A DNA stretch of 29,758 bases from positions 1-29,758 of IMG/VR virus record IMGVR_UViG_3300009168_000433; one strand, written 5' to 3'. Every line of letters starts with the position of its first letter. Position 1 is the stretch's first letter. The position numbers and the translations under genes are program-made. The notes beneath the pieces were generated by a model. The model ran no database searches and was not told where the DNA came from. It saw only the letters and a list, made by a program, of their open reading frames with translations. Below are positions 13,312 through 20,600 of the stretch, piece by piece. This DNA comes from a virus.

Positions 13312-14363
13312 TCAGTCCTGTTCCTGTAATCCCACAATAATTGATTGTTCTTGTACTGATTGCATATCCGGCACTCTTCCTTGTCTGGTGGCGTGTTTAG
13401 AATCCAATCATTAATAAACTTGCGTTGTCTGCTTTGCCATATTTCAATGAATGATTGTTCATGCAGATTGCCAAAAGCTAAATCAGGTATATCCCACGCC
13501 CGCCAACAAGGAATCACATCCCCATTAGGAGCTATCACCGCCTCAAAGTAAATACCTTGGCAGAATCCAGGTATGAACGTTTCAGGTGTTACGCCTGTTT
13601 TCATGTCGCTGTTTGGGAAGCGGAAACGTACCGTGAAGTTGTCATCATTCAAGTAAGATGCCTGGAATTTCATCTTTGTTATCTTGTCATCGGTATAGTC
13701 ATCCGATGTAAAACCCCGCTTGCCAACAGGCGACTGATCATAATAAATTGCTTCCATAATGACAATGTAATCCAGCCCTAAGTCTTTGAAATAGCTGACA
13801 ATATCATACGCCCTGTCAAAGTTGTACGGCTCTAAATATACCGTTGCCATTAGCATTGTGTTAGTCCTATGCTTGACGGCGTACTTTAGGTTCTCAATCA
13901 ATAAGGCGTGTTGCTTTTCATTCGTCCCATGCTGGTAGGCATACCATTTCGGATCGCTGTCAATAACGCTGAACCTGACATAGTTCAACTTACCCATGCA
14001 CTTGTCTTGAAATTCGGGGGTGAACAATACCCCATTAGTGCTGATAGTCTGGCTGATATTCGTTGTGTTGATAGCATCCGCCAGCTTCTTGTGCATCAGC
14101 GGATCACCGTCTCCCTGATAGAGTATTGCCTTTACGCCTGCCTGTTCTAATTCCTTTGGCAAGCGCATGAGTAAATTGTCGTCCATGTGTAGACGTTCTA
14201 CTCTTGTCATGGCATAGCAATAACGACACTTCTGGTTACAGCGTCCAGTAGGGGCTATCTCTGCAATAACAGGGGGAAAGTATTCACCTCGTTCCCATGA
14301 AGCCAATCTATCAGGATGATACAGTGTTCGGGGGGAATCGTAGCCAAGCATGAATTTATTCAT
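13290..14363 (-). CDS. Radical SAM enzyme with SPASM-like C-terminus
   Basis: A 357-residue protein. C42, C46 and C49 in APTGRCNQKCRYCYA form the CxxxCxxC site for the 4Fe-4S cluster that cleaves SAM. The barrel continues with AILYQGDGDPLMHKKL and TISTNGVLFT. The C-terminal part has FCQGIYFEAVIAPNGDVIPC and ECRICNQYKNN, a SPASM-type auxiliary cluster region. The substrate is unknown; in deoxysugar loci radical SAM enzymes carry out methylation, epimerisation or dehydration. Its start overlaps the upstream zinc-ribbon ORF by 8 nt (ATGAATAA), and its end overlaps the TIGR04076-like gene. Confidence 0.88.
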   Translation of the reverse strand: MNKFMLGYDSPRTLYHPDRLASWERGEYFPPVIAEIAPTGRCNQKCRYCYAMTRVERLHMDDNLLMRLPKELEQAGVKAILYQGDGDPLMHKKLADAINTTNISQTISTNGVLFTPEFQDKCMGKLNYVRFSVIDSDPKWYAYQHGTNEKQHALLIENLKYAVKHRTNTMLMATVYLEPYNFDRAYDIVSYFKDLGLDYIVIMEAIYYDQSPVGKRGFTSDDYTDDKITKMKFQASYLNDDNFTVRFRFPNSDMKTGVTPETFIPGFCQGIYFEAVIAPNGDVIPCWRAWDIPDLAFGNLHEQSFIEIWQSRQRKFINDWILNTPPDKEECRICNQYKNNQLLWDYRNRTEWANFLI

Positions 14364-14619
14364 AATTTATTGGCGCACCACATTTAGGACAACTCATTTT
14401 GTCTACTCCCCAAGTTCCGCAATAATCACATTTCTTGATTGGATTAGCGGGCATTGCAACCTCTGATAATTTATTCACCCTATCTACAATAGCATTTAGA
14501 TTGTCGGCATTAACCCGGTTGCCATCAAGAAATGTATCAAGTTTGCTTGCCTTTGGAATAATGAAAGCTCCCTCTCCACCGAACATATTTACATAAGTTT
14601 TCACACCTGCTTTATTCAT
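14356..14619 (-). CDS. Zinc-ribbon micro-protein with phage-structural motif (paralogue of 10303-10485)
   Basis: An 87-residue protein from ATG 14619. It contains LDTFLDGNRVNADNLNAIV, similar to the DG-x-x-V-x-A-x-x-x-N motif of the 60-residue paralogue, and a C-terminal ribbon CDYCG ... CPKCGAPINYE. It is flanked on both sides by the same junction, TATGAATAAA, where stop and start overlap by 8 nt. That arrangement looks like insertion of one small gene between the SDR and radical SAM genes with duplication of the junction. A TTG three codons upstream is a less likely start. Confidence 0.7.
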   Translation of the reverse strand: MNKAGVKTYVNMFGGEGAFIIPKASKLDTFLDGNRVNADNLNAIVDRVNKLSEVAMPANPIKKCDYCGTWGVDKMSCPKCGAPINYE

Positions 14620-15418
14620 AGTAAGCAACCGTCCTTTTTATTGCGCTATCAATATCAGTCCACACATCCAACCCTAACTTCCTTGAATTATGGTAGTTCG
14701 TTGTATCAGGGCAATACACTGGTCTAATGTCATTATTCCACATATCCATTATTGACAATCCATTGTTACCCGTTATCTTATTCACCCTGCGCGAAAGGTC
14801 AAGTGTTGTGATAGGTTTATATCCAGCTACATCATAAATAGTTGATTGCCCTTTCACCATGATTGTAAGTAGCCACGCCACTAAATCCGTTATGTACAGG
14901 TAAGTCCTAACCGATGTACCAAGATTAGTTACTGTCAACGGCTCATGTTTCAACGCCTGATGGATGAACTTTGCAGGTGCATAACGCAATGGGGATCCCG
15001 GGCCAATAACGCTGTAAATACGGGCTATGCGGTAATCAAGTCCAGAATCAATTACCTTTTTTTCATCAATTAATTTATTGCTCTTAGCGTCAGGGTCAGG
15101 ATTATTCACTGATCCAGTCGAGGTGAATAGAAATGTTTTACATTGTGCAAAATGAGCAAGCCATAAGACAAGATCTGTTTGATATTGTGCTAAGTGAATG
15201 ACATAATCAAACGCGCCTGTTGGAAATCCATCATACGGCTTCAGCCACCTCTCATAATTGATATTGGCATAGTCCAGGTACGAGGTAATCCAAGTGCCAA
15301 ACCAGCTACCCGCGCCCGTGATGAATATACGCGCGTTCTTCAGCGGTGTCGGGTCGAAGTGGGAGCGAATGTCAATCAGATCGTTAATGTCGTAAGGTTT
15401 CAATGTAATCCTTTTCAA
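14612..15418 (-). CDS. NAD(P)-dependent SDR, sugar epimerase/reductase-like
   Basis: A 268-residue extended SDR. Residues 28-42 contain ARIFITGAGSWFGTW, the dinucleotide-binding GxGxxxG, followed by FDYVIHLAQ and FLFTSTGSV. RIARIYSVIGPGSPL and TYLYITDLVAWLLT match sugar-modifying SDRs. The usual YxxxK catalytic tyrosine is not evident: the expected position reads KSNKLIDEKKV, so activity may be altered. In a YerE-type pathway a reductase of this class (YerF) acts after the TPP enzyme, a possible role. Start uncertain: TTG 15418 gives the longest form, while TTG 15403 has AAAGGA upstream. It overlaps the previous gene's end. Confidence 0.75.
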   Translation of the reverse strand: MKRITLKPYDINDLIDIRSHFDPTPLKNARIFITGAGSWFGTWITSYLDYANINYERWLKPYDGFPTGAFDYVIHLAQYQTDLVLWLAHFAQCKTFLFTSTGSVNNPDPDAKSNKLIDEKKVIDSGLDYRIARIYSVIGPGSPLRYAPAKFIHQALKHEPLTVTNLGTSVRTYLYITDLVAWLLTIMVKGQSTIYDVAGYKPITTLDLSRRVNKITGNNGLSIMDMWNNDIRPVYCPDTTNYHNSRKLGLDVWTDIDSAIKRTVAYYE

Positions 15419-16307
15419 CTGCCATAGGACAGGTTAGTATATGTTTGTCGAACTGCTTATCACCCCTTGCTACAATATCTTTCAACGGCTCATCAAATAT
15501 ATTGCCTATGCTATATTCCTGCATTACAGGACACGGGTTGACATTGCCCCACTTGGTTATGTTTATCATCCGCTTCATGGCGATACATTCACCCGTTGGC
15601 GTTAGATGACTGAATGCGTTGTACTTCTTGCATAGCGCTTCAACGTAATCAATGTCATCCTGGTTTAGCATGAGGTCGGTACGCCCCTTCCATAAGCCAA
15701 CTGGTTTAGCATAGAGGATGCAGACGGGAACATCAATAGTGTTGTATACATAAATAAAACGTTCAAGTTCATCAGAATGCGCTCGCTGTTTATCTACTAC
15801 GGTTTGCACAAGAACATTTAACCCTGCTCTTTGGGAACAAAGAACTGCGTTTAATGCCTTGCTATAAGAATCCCGTTTATTCCTGAACGCGTCATGTTCA
15901 ACGCTATTGATCGAATCAATGCTTATCTGCACCTTGTCAACACCAATAAATGCCAGGTGAAATGCCATCGAATAATCCAACTCCCACCCGTTGCTATCTG
16001 TCGTGATGTAGAACTTGTCTGGGCCAATAGCGTCAATGATCTTATCAAGTTCAGGATAGATCAACGGCTCACCACCACTGATAACGAACTGACTAAAGCC
16101 TAATTCATCCGCTTGTTTAGCCAATGAACACACATCTGGAATAGTAAGCGCTCGCCAATCTGACTTACCCTGATATTCTTTTATGTCGCAATGCTGACAA
16201 TGGAAGTTACAAATATAGTCGTACTCTAATCGAACAATTCGCATACCGTATTTCTGCACCTTGTCATAGACGTAGGGCTTACTGGCTTTTAGTTGTTTTG
16301 GGGTCAT
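15384..16307 (-). CDS. Radical SAM enzyme
   Basis: A 307-residue protein with C33, C37 and C40 in YICNFHCQHCDI (CxxxCxxC), then SQFVISGGEPLIYPEL, the GGEP motif that contacts SAM, and VQISIDSINS. The C-terminal part has CIAMKRMINITKWGNVNPCP and further cysteines (LTCPM), suggesting an auxiliary SPASM/twitch cluster. It is one of two radical SAM genes in the cassette and shares little beyond the family motifs with the other. Substrate unknown. The start overlaps the upstream zinc-ribbon gene by ATGA. Confidence 0.88.
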   Translation of the reverse strand: MTPKQLKASKPYVYDKVQKYGMRIVRLEYDYICNFHCQHCDIKEYQGKSDWRALTIPDVCSLAKQADELGFSQFVISGGEPLIYPELDKIIDAIGPDKFYITTDSNGWELDYSMAFHLAFIGVDKVQISIDSINSVEHDAFRNKRDSYSKALNAVLCSQRAGLNVLVQTVVDKQRAHSDELERFIYVYNTIDVPVCILYAKPVGLWKGRTDLMLNQDDIDYVEALCKKYNAFSHLTPTGECIAMKRMINITKWGNVNPCPVMQEYSIGNIFDEPLKDIVARGDKQFDKHILTCPMAVEKDYIETLRH

Positions 16308-16501
16308 TTAACTTTAGCTCTCATGTTTTTTAGTATTGCAATAATCTCATCTAACCTTTTTACTATCTCATCTTCATTAGGAATCGGCGTATAGAGTGGG
16401 ATTGGTTGCGTCCTGTTAACCCCACCGCATATATGTCCACTCCCCATATAATAATTAAATCCGCAAAACGGACAGGTTATGATTGGATCACCTGCACTCA
16501 T
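16304..16501 (-). CDS. Zinc-ribbon micro-protein with C-terminal helix
   Basis: A 65-residue protein: CPFCGFNYYMGSGHICGG forms an N-terminal metal site, followed by a proline-rich linker (TQPIPLYTPIPNEDE) and a helix, VKRLDEIIAILKNMRAKVK. Both ends overlap neighbours by 4 nt. It differs from the DG-motif zinc-ribbon pair. Function unknown. Confidence 0.65.
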   Translation of the reverse strand: MSAGDPIITCPFCGFNYYMGSGHICGGVNRTQPIPLYTPIPNEDEIVKRLDEIIAILKNMRAKVK

Positions 16502-16962
16502 CTAATCACCTCTATTGATTTATAATTTCTAATATAACCACTTCCAAAAATAACAATAGCCAATGGTTGCGGTAACCCGTGCGTCATTCCCTCAAATATT
16601 GGTCTGCCTTTAATAAAGCGAATTTCGCCTTTCATACAATAATCATGCCACCAATTTGTATTTGTTCTTGCAGGAATAAGACAAACAACAATACAATGGT
16701 TTTTAATTGATTCATTGTATGCTTTGATAATCCATTTCTTTTTATCTTTATATGGTGGATTCATCCAACAAATACCCTGCCAATCACGCACTAATGCGTT
16801 TTGTCCTTCGGTAAAATAGTTATCGTGTACTTTATGATTAGAACAGTCTGCACATACATCTAATGTAAAATGAAATTCATCATCAAGAATATTGAATAAG
16901 TAATCTGGAGTAGCATAGTCCTGTTGCATTGAGGCAAACACATTTTTATCAAACTTGCCCAT
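16498..16962 (-). CDS. Phage N6-adenine DNA methyltransferase (Dam-like)
   Basis: A 154-residue protein. It has DYATPDYLFNILDDEFHFTL and DVCADCSNHK near the N-terminus, then CWMNPPYKDKKKWIIKA, where NPPY (68-71) is the catalytic DPPY-type motif, and VCLIPARTNTNWWHDYC. This is the compact phage N-6-adenine methyltransferase family (PF05869), used to protect phage DNA or alter regulation. Length is normal for the family. It is surrounded by sugar and radical SAM genes and flanked on both sides by the repeat GAGGTGATTAG, coding EVIR at the end of each upstream gene. Confidence 0.88.
   Translation of the reverse strand: MGKFDKNVFASMQQDYATPDYLFNILDDEFHFTLDVCADCSNHKVHDNYFTEGQNALVRDWQGICWMNPPYKDKKKWIIKAYNESIKNHCIVVCLIPARTNTNWWHDYCMKGEIRFIKGRPIFEGMTHGLPQPLAIVIFGSGYIRNYKSIEVIR
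16502..16512 (-). repeat. Gene-junction repeat J4 at the end of the adenine methyltransferase gene
   Basis: GAGGTGATTAG, coding EVIR before the stop and carrying the ribosome site for the next gene, is found here and at 16967-16977, the other end of the same methyltransferase gene. The direct repeats bracket the gene, as if it had been inserted at a duplicated junction. Confidence 0.5.
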
Positions 16963-17820
16963 CTACCTAATCACCTCCAATTTATTACCTCGCAATACTG
17001 CTACGCTACCCTTGAAGTCATCCAGCTTCTTTAGCACTTCATCGGAATAACCGCCTGCCATAATGATGATGGCGTCTACTTCTTTTAGTGCATCCGGCGT
17101 TCTTATTGGAATATTGGTTGCTGGTGTATATCTTCCACGCTTTTCAACGTTGTCATCAATAACGCATTTAGTCTGTTTAGATAGCATTTCATCGTGAGAC
17201 AATAACGCAAATGCCTGATGTCCAGCACCATAGATACCGATGGGATTGTGCTTTGTTAGGAAGTGATGAAGTTTTATATAATCGAAGTTATCATCTATAT
17301 TGATAGGATTTGGTTTTCTCACAACCGCCGATAGCGTACTGTTGTGAAAATCTCTATTTAAATCCTGTAAAATAAACCCGTTTTGCATTAATGTGCTACT
17401 CAATGTATATGAATCAAAATACATTAGATGGTCAATGCAGAAATCATACTTATTCATATTCTCGCAATTAGGCACTTGAATTACCGCGCCATTATCCATA
17501 ACATACTCAGAAATATGTTGCAAATATTCGTTTGGATTGGGTTGGTGTTCTAATATATTGAATGACACCCAATCATGATTCATATTGTATTTAAATTGAA
17601 TCTCTTGGAATTCTTTTGATAGGTGGGATGAATTTATTATTTCCTTCCAATACCACACCGGCTCATTATCCAACTGTACAAGCCCGCATCCTTTACATTG
17701 CACTACATTCAGCGTTATGCCCTTAGTGTCAGGCTTGTCGGATAGATGCTGGTTTCTGTCAGGCATGTTATCCAGTTGGAATAACGGCTGACATTCGCGG
17801 TTACAGATTCGACAGTTCAT
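16963..17820 (-). CDS. C-methyltransferase relative lacking its SAM-binding core
   Basis: A 285-residue protein from ATG 17820, overlapping the preceding micro-ORF by ATGA. The N-terminal zinc domain (CRICNRECQPLFQL and VQCKGCGLVQL) and C-terminal domain (GIYGAGHQAFALL, then IIIMAGGYSDEVL) match sugar C-methyltransferases such as the TylC3/NovU type, normally about 410 residues. Here the region between residues about 75 and 88 runs straight from a helix into NILEHQPNPNEYL and GAVIQVPNCEN. The glycine-rich SAM motif I (about 100 residues) is missing. It is probably not a normal methyltransferase; it may have a binding or isomerase role or be decaying. Confidence 0.75.
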   Translation of the reverse strand: MNCRICNRECQPLFQLDNMPDRNQHLSDKPDTKGITLNVVQCKGCGLVQLDNEPVWYWKEIINSSHLSKEFQEIQFKYNMNHDWVSFNILEHQPNPNEYLQHISEYVMDNGAVIQVPNCENMNKYDFCIDHLMYFDSYTLSSTLMQNGFILQDLNRDFHNSTLSAVVRKPNPINIDDNFDYIKLHHFLTKHNPIGIYGAGHQAFALLSHDEMLSKQTKCVIDDNVEKRGRYTPATNIPIRTPDALKEVDAIIIMAGGYSDEVLKKLDDFKGSVAVLRGNKLEVIR

Positions 17821-17912
17821 TTTGACAATGCCCAAACACAAAGAGAATAAGTTGCCAACACACTGGCTATTATTACAAGAACATAAATAAAAATTACTTG
17901 TCGCGTACTCAT
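17817..17912 (-). CDS. 31-residue single-span membrane peptide
   Basis: ATG 17912 overlaps the dehydrase stop and its own stop overlaps the next start, both as ATGA. GGAGG lies 7 nt upstream. The peptide MSTRQVIFIYVLVIIASVLA continues with TYSLCVWALSK, a single hydrophobic span with a basic N-terminus. No family recognised. Double coupling and a good ribosome site support it as a real gene. Confidence 0.6.
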   Translation of the reverse strand: MSTRQVIFIYVLVIIASVLATYSLCVWALSK

Positions 17913-17924
17913 TTCTTCACCTCC
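17906..17924 (-). repeat. Gene-junction repeat J2, copy a
   Basis: GGAGGTGAAGAAATGAGTA (19 nt) spans the end of the dehydrase gene (EVKK stop) and the start of the micro-ORF. An identical copy is at 25794-25812, between two unrelated early genes almost 8 kb away. Confidence 0.65.
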
Positions 17925-19093
17925 TCGTGAATTACGGTTAACATATAATCAATCATCTCGTCAGTGATATGCGGCCCGCACCCAATCCAGAACGCGTTAT
18001 CGTGGATCAGGTTTGTGTTGTCTAGGTTGCCGATCACGCGGTGTTTGATATTTTGATACGCTGGTTGTCTTAAAATGTTTCCCGCAAAAAACTGCCTTGT
18101 ACCGATGTTCATTGTCTCTATCTTGGTAATAAGTTGCTTCAAACTCTGTTTCTGTCCCGGGCGTATGGCCAGTCCGAATCCAAACCACGCGGGATCGCTT
18201 CCTGGTGTCGGCTCCGGCAATATGAAGTATTCTTCCAAGTCCTGACAACCATCTCTTAATCGTTTCCAATTATGCCTCCGTATCTCATTGAACTTGTCCA
18301 GCTTTTCTAATTGTGCTAATCCAATCGCCGCCTGAAAGTCAGTTGCCTTCAGGTTATAACCAATGTGCGAATAGGTGTACTTATGGTCATAATCCCCATC
18401 GAACCGTTTACCGCAAGCGTTATCTTGTCCACGCTCACAATAGCAGTCACGCCCCCAATCCCTGAATGATGTGATTATCTTTTTGAGTAGTGGGTCATTG
18501 GTGCATACCGCGCCGCCTTCTTGCATTGTGATGTGATGGGCGGGGTAAAAGGAATAAGTATGAATATTAGCAAATACATTTTCGTCATCCGCAAGGCTTC
18601 CAAGTGAATCGCAACAATCTTTTATCATCCACCCTAAGCCGTAAGATGGTGCAATATTACCAAGTGTATTTGCAAAGAATATCGGTCTGTCAGTATATGT
18701 ATGACTCGCTGGTACATAAGTTCCCGGCTCCACATCCACAAATACCGGCACTAATCCATTCTGTATTATCGGGTTTACCGTTGTCGGGAAGTTCAATGCA
18801 GTCGTGATGACTTCATCGCCTGGCTTCAATCGCCGTTCACCTAATAGCGGGCTTGTCAATGCGCTGATAGCCAACAGGTTTGCGGATGATCCACTATTGC
18901 ATAGCATCGCGTATTTACTGCCAACAAGTTTGGCAAATCGTTTCTCGAATAAGTCACAGTAAAAGTATGTGGGGAACTTGCCAGCTTCTAAATCATCAGC
19001 AATATCACGAAGGATCATCGCCTCTTCAATTCCAACAGTGGGGGCAGTGGGGGGGATGTAAGTTTTACCGGGAATAAAGTTAACGTCAATCAT
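17909..19093 (-). CDS. rfbH: CDP-4-keto-6-deoxy-D-glucose 3-dehydrase (RfbH/DdhC, E1-like)
   Basis: A 394-residue member of the DegT/DnrJ/EryC1 aminotransferase fold. The internal lysine that would hold PLP is replaced: HTYSFYPAHHITMQEGGAV has His186 where aminotransferases have Lys, the hallmark of PMP-dependent 3-dehydrases. C217, C219 and C227 in DCYCERGQDNACGKRF match the C-x-C-x7-C of the RfbH 2Fe-2S cluster, with C160 or C161 as the likely fourth ligand. The enzyme removes the C3 hydroxyl on the way to 3,6-dideoxyhexoses. It needs an E3 reductase (DdhD), not in this window. The upstream RfbG-like gene supplies its substrate. Confidence 0.92.
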   Translation of the reverse strand: MIDVNFIPGKTYIPPTAPTVGIEEAMILRDIADDLEAGKFPTYFYCDLFEKRFAKLVGSKYAMLCNSGSSANLLAISALTSPLLGERRLKPGDEVITTALNFPTTVNPIIQNGLVPVFVDVEPGTYVPASHTYTDRPIFFANTLGNIAPSYGLGWMIKDCCDSLGSLADDENVFANIHTYSFYPAHHITMQEGGAVCTNDPLLKKIITSFRDWGRDCYCERGQDNACGKRFDGDYDHKYTYSHIGYNLKATDFQAAIGLAQLEKLDKFNEIRRHNWKRLRDGCQDLEEYFILPEPTPGSDPAWFGFGLAIRPGQKQSLKQLITKIETMNIGTRQFFAGNILRQPAYQNIKHRVIGNLDNTNLIHDNAFWIGCGPHITDEMIDYMLTVIHEEVKK

Positions 19094-19284
19094 TAAAATT
19101 CATTCTCCGCGCGTCTTTTTCCAGAAAGAACATCAATAATATATTGCTTTTTTAAATCAGGAATAAATATTGTATCCGCATCACTTTCACTATATTTGGC
19201 AGTCAAAATATAACCTTTCCTATCACAATCCCTTTCAATATATAAATCCTTAGTCAAGTCCCATCCTAAATAATTTATTCTCAT
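19093..19284 (-). CDS. 63-residue ORF, paralogue of the insert in the split TPP enzyme
   Basis: Starts MRINYLGWDLTKDLYIERD and has YSESDADTIFIPDLKKQYII. It shares order and residues with the 64-residue protein at 11084-11278 (MRI; IERD versus IQRD; a following R-x-G; acidic stretch; FIPD). It overlaps the previous micro-ORF by ATGA and shares one base with the dehydrase start. Function unknown. Confidence 0.65.
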   Translation of the reverse strand: MRINYLGWDLTKDLYIERDCDRKGYILTAKYSESDADTIFIPDLKKQYIIDVLSGKRRAENEF

Positions 19285-19299
19285 TCAATCTCCTCTAAC
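19280..19299 (-). repeat. Gene-junction repeat J1, copy b
   Basis: Identical over 20 nt to 10481-10500. It encodes the LEEIE tail of a 55-residue ORF, contains AGGAG and includes the ATGA start/stop overlap with the next gene. Confidence 0.65.
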
Positions 19300-19448
19300 C
19301 GCGAATTTTGCACTTTTCCAATTCTGCGTTTCCATCTACGCCAATAACGCTTCCAATACCCTTTTATCCTTTCATAATAACTCATGCCGTCAAGGTTATA
19401 GTCCCATCGAATACCTTTTCGACGTTTTCCAGTTCTTTTGTTACCCAT
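19281..19448 (-). CDS. 55-residue strongly basic micro-protein
   Basis: ATG 19448 lies inside the end of the RfbG-like gene (8-nt overlap) and the stop overlaps the next start by ATGA. The protein is rich in Lys, Arg, Trp and Tyr: MGNKRTGKRRKGIRWDYN, then YYERIKGYWKRYWRRWKRR. Such composition suggests nucleic-acid or membrane binding. No family recognised. Confidence 0.6.
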   Translation of the reverse strand: MGNKRTGKRRKGIRWDYNLDGMSYYERIKGYWKRYWRRWKRRIGKVQNSRLEEIE

Positions 19449-20394
19449 TTGCTAAATAACTCCGATACCATTCAACTGTTTTATCCAGTCCTTCCCCTAT
19501 CTCATTATCAGCCTCCCAGCCTAATAACTCACGCGCCTTGGTCCAGTCCAGGCATTGATTCTTTATTTCATCTTCACCTATTCCCTTTACTTCTATCTCT
19601 AACTGACTACCCATTAAGTGCTGAATGCCATTAATGACATCCATCACCTTTGTCTGGTGTCCTGTTGCAAAGTTGAATATGCCTTGTGCTTTCGCTTCTG
19701 CCATTTTGATATATCCATTAACCGCATCGTCAATGAACAGGAAATCCCGCGTCTCGTCTCCAGTACCCCATATTTGCGGATTCAGTCCAGCGTGGATTCT
19801 GCGAATAGTGTTAGGGATAAGCCGATTCCAGTTCATGTCACCACCTCCATACATATTGCCGTTACGCGTGATTCCTATGGGTAAGCCGTACGCCTTCCAG
19901 TAGGTTTGTGCTATCAGATCACCACAAGCCTTTGAACAGTCGTAAGGATTCAATGCGCAAATTGGATCGGTTTCGATGTACGCTGGTCTATCGCCTAATT
20001 CGCCATACACCTTGTCAGTAGACGCGCATACGATATATTCAACTTCATCATATTGACGTGCCGCTTCTAATACATTAGATACGCCCATAACGTTGGTCGT
20101 GATTGCATCCGATGGATTACGCTTGCTTATGCTTACAGTAGAGACTGCCGCAAGGTGAAAGATGATATTGATTTCGTACTTTGATAGCGTGGATGTTAGA
20201 AGTTGATAATTGCGAACATCCCCATCAACTGACACCGTGTCATTGTTCGATTGGATGATGTAATGACCCCAATCATTATCCAACCCTACTACCTCAGCCC
20301 CTAAATGAAATAGCGCGCTGGATAAGTGCGACCCCAGGAAGCCAGCCGCACCCGTTACCAATACGCGCTTGTATTTCCAGAATTTGTTAGTCAT
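19441..20394 (-). CDS. rfbG: CDP-glucose 4,6-dehydratase-like SDR (RfbG/DdhB)
   Basis: A 317-residue extended SDR. VLVTGAAGFLGSHL (11-24) is the NAD motif, STDKVYGELGDRP has the active-site Ser/Thr-Asp region, and NPYDCSKACGDLIAQTYW holds Y151 and K155 of YxxxK. GITRNGNMYGGGDMNWNRL is very close to the RfbG signature (GNxYGGGDLNWNR). The enzyme converts CDP-glucose to CDP-4-keto-6-deoxyglucose, the substrate of RfbH. The cytidylyltransferase RfbF is not in the window, so it may be supplied by the host or elsewhere in the phage. It is the first gene after a promoter and a leader of about 170 nt. It is somewhat shorter than typical RfbG (about 355). Confidence 0.85.
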   Translation of the reverse strand: MTNKFWKYKRVLVTGAAGFLGSHLSSALFHLGAEVVGLDNDWGHYIIQSNNDTVSVDGDVRNYQLLTSTLSKYEINIIFHLAAVSTVSISKRNPSDAITTNVMGVSNVLEAARQYDEVEYIVCASTDKVYGELGDRPAYIETDPICALNPYDCSKACGDLIAQTYWKAYGLPIGITRNGNMYGGGDMNWNRLIPNTIRRIHAGLNPQIWGTGDETRDFLFIDDAVNGYIKMAEAKAQGIFNFATGHQTKVMDVINGIQHLMGSQLEIEVKGIGEDEIKNQCLDWTKARELLGWEADNEIGEGLDKTVEWYRSYLANG

Positions 20395-20566
20395 CCTGCC
20401 TCCCTTGCAGAATACTCCCTAAAAATATCCCGTCATCTACCAATATGCTCGTGCGTTGATTTACACTACTTTCCACATTGGCGGTCATTTACGGAGCAAG
20501 ACGGGAGTAAGACCTCCGATTGACTTTAGACATGCCTCTCAGTTATCAAGCTTACCCACATATCCA
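20395..20566 (-). promoter_or_regulatory. Untranslated leader of the sugar cassette
   Basis: About 170 nt between the predicted start and the RfbG-like ATG, with no good ORF. CGGAG and CTCCG can form a small stem, and GGGAGG precedes the start codon. In a genome with nearly no spacers this is conspicuous and could hold a regulatory fold. No known riboswitch was recognised. Confidence 0.4.
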
Positions 20567-20571
20567 TAATC

Positions 20572-20600
20572 ATTATACAGTATTTAGTCCCACTTCTCGA
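20572..20600 (-). promoter_or_regulatory. Promoter for the sugar cassette
   Basis: TATAAT at 20572-20577 and TCGAGA (four of six matches to TTGACA) at 20595-20600 are separated by exactly 17 nt on the minus strand. They overlap the 3' end of the zinc-ribbon gene and would drive the RfbG-like and following genes. Confidence 0.6.

Noticed and set aside
17909-19093. Ordinary sugar aminotransferase for the DegT-family gene
   Set aside because: The PLP lysine is replaced by histidine and the 2Fe-2S cysteine pattern is present, so a 3-dehydrase is much more likely.
20395-20566. A known riboswitch in the leader of the sugar cassette
   Set aside because: I could not match it to any riboswitch core; only short stems are visible.
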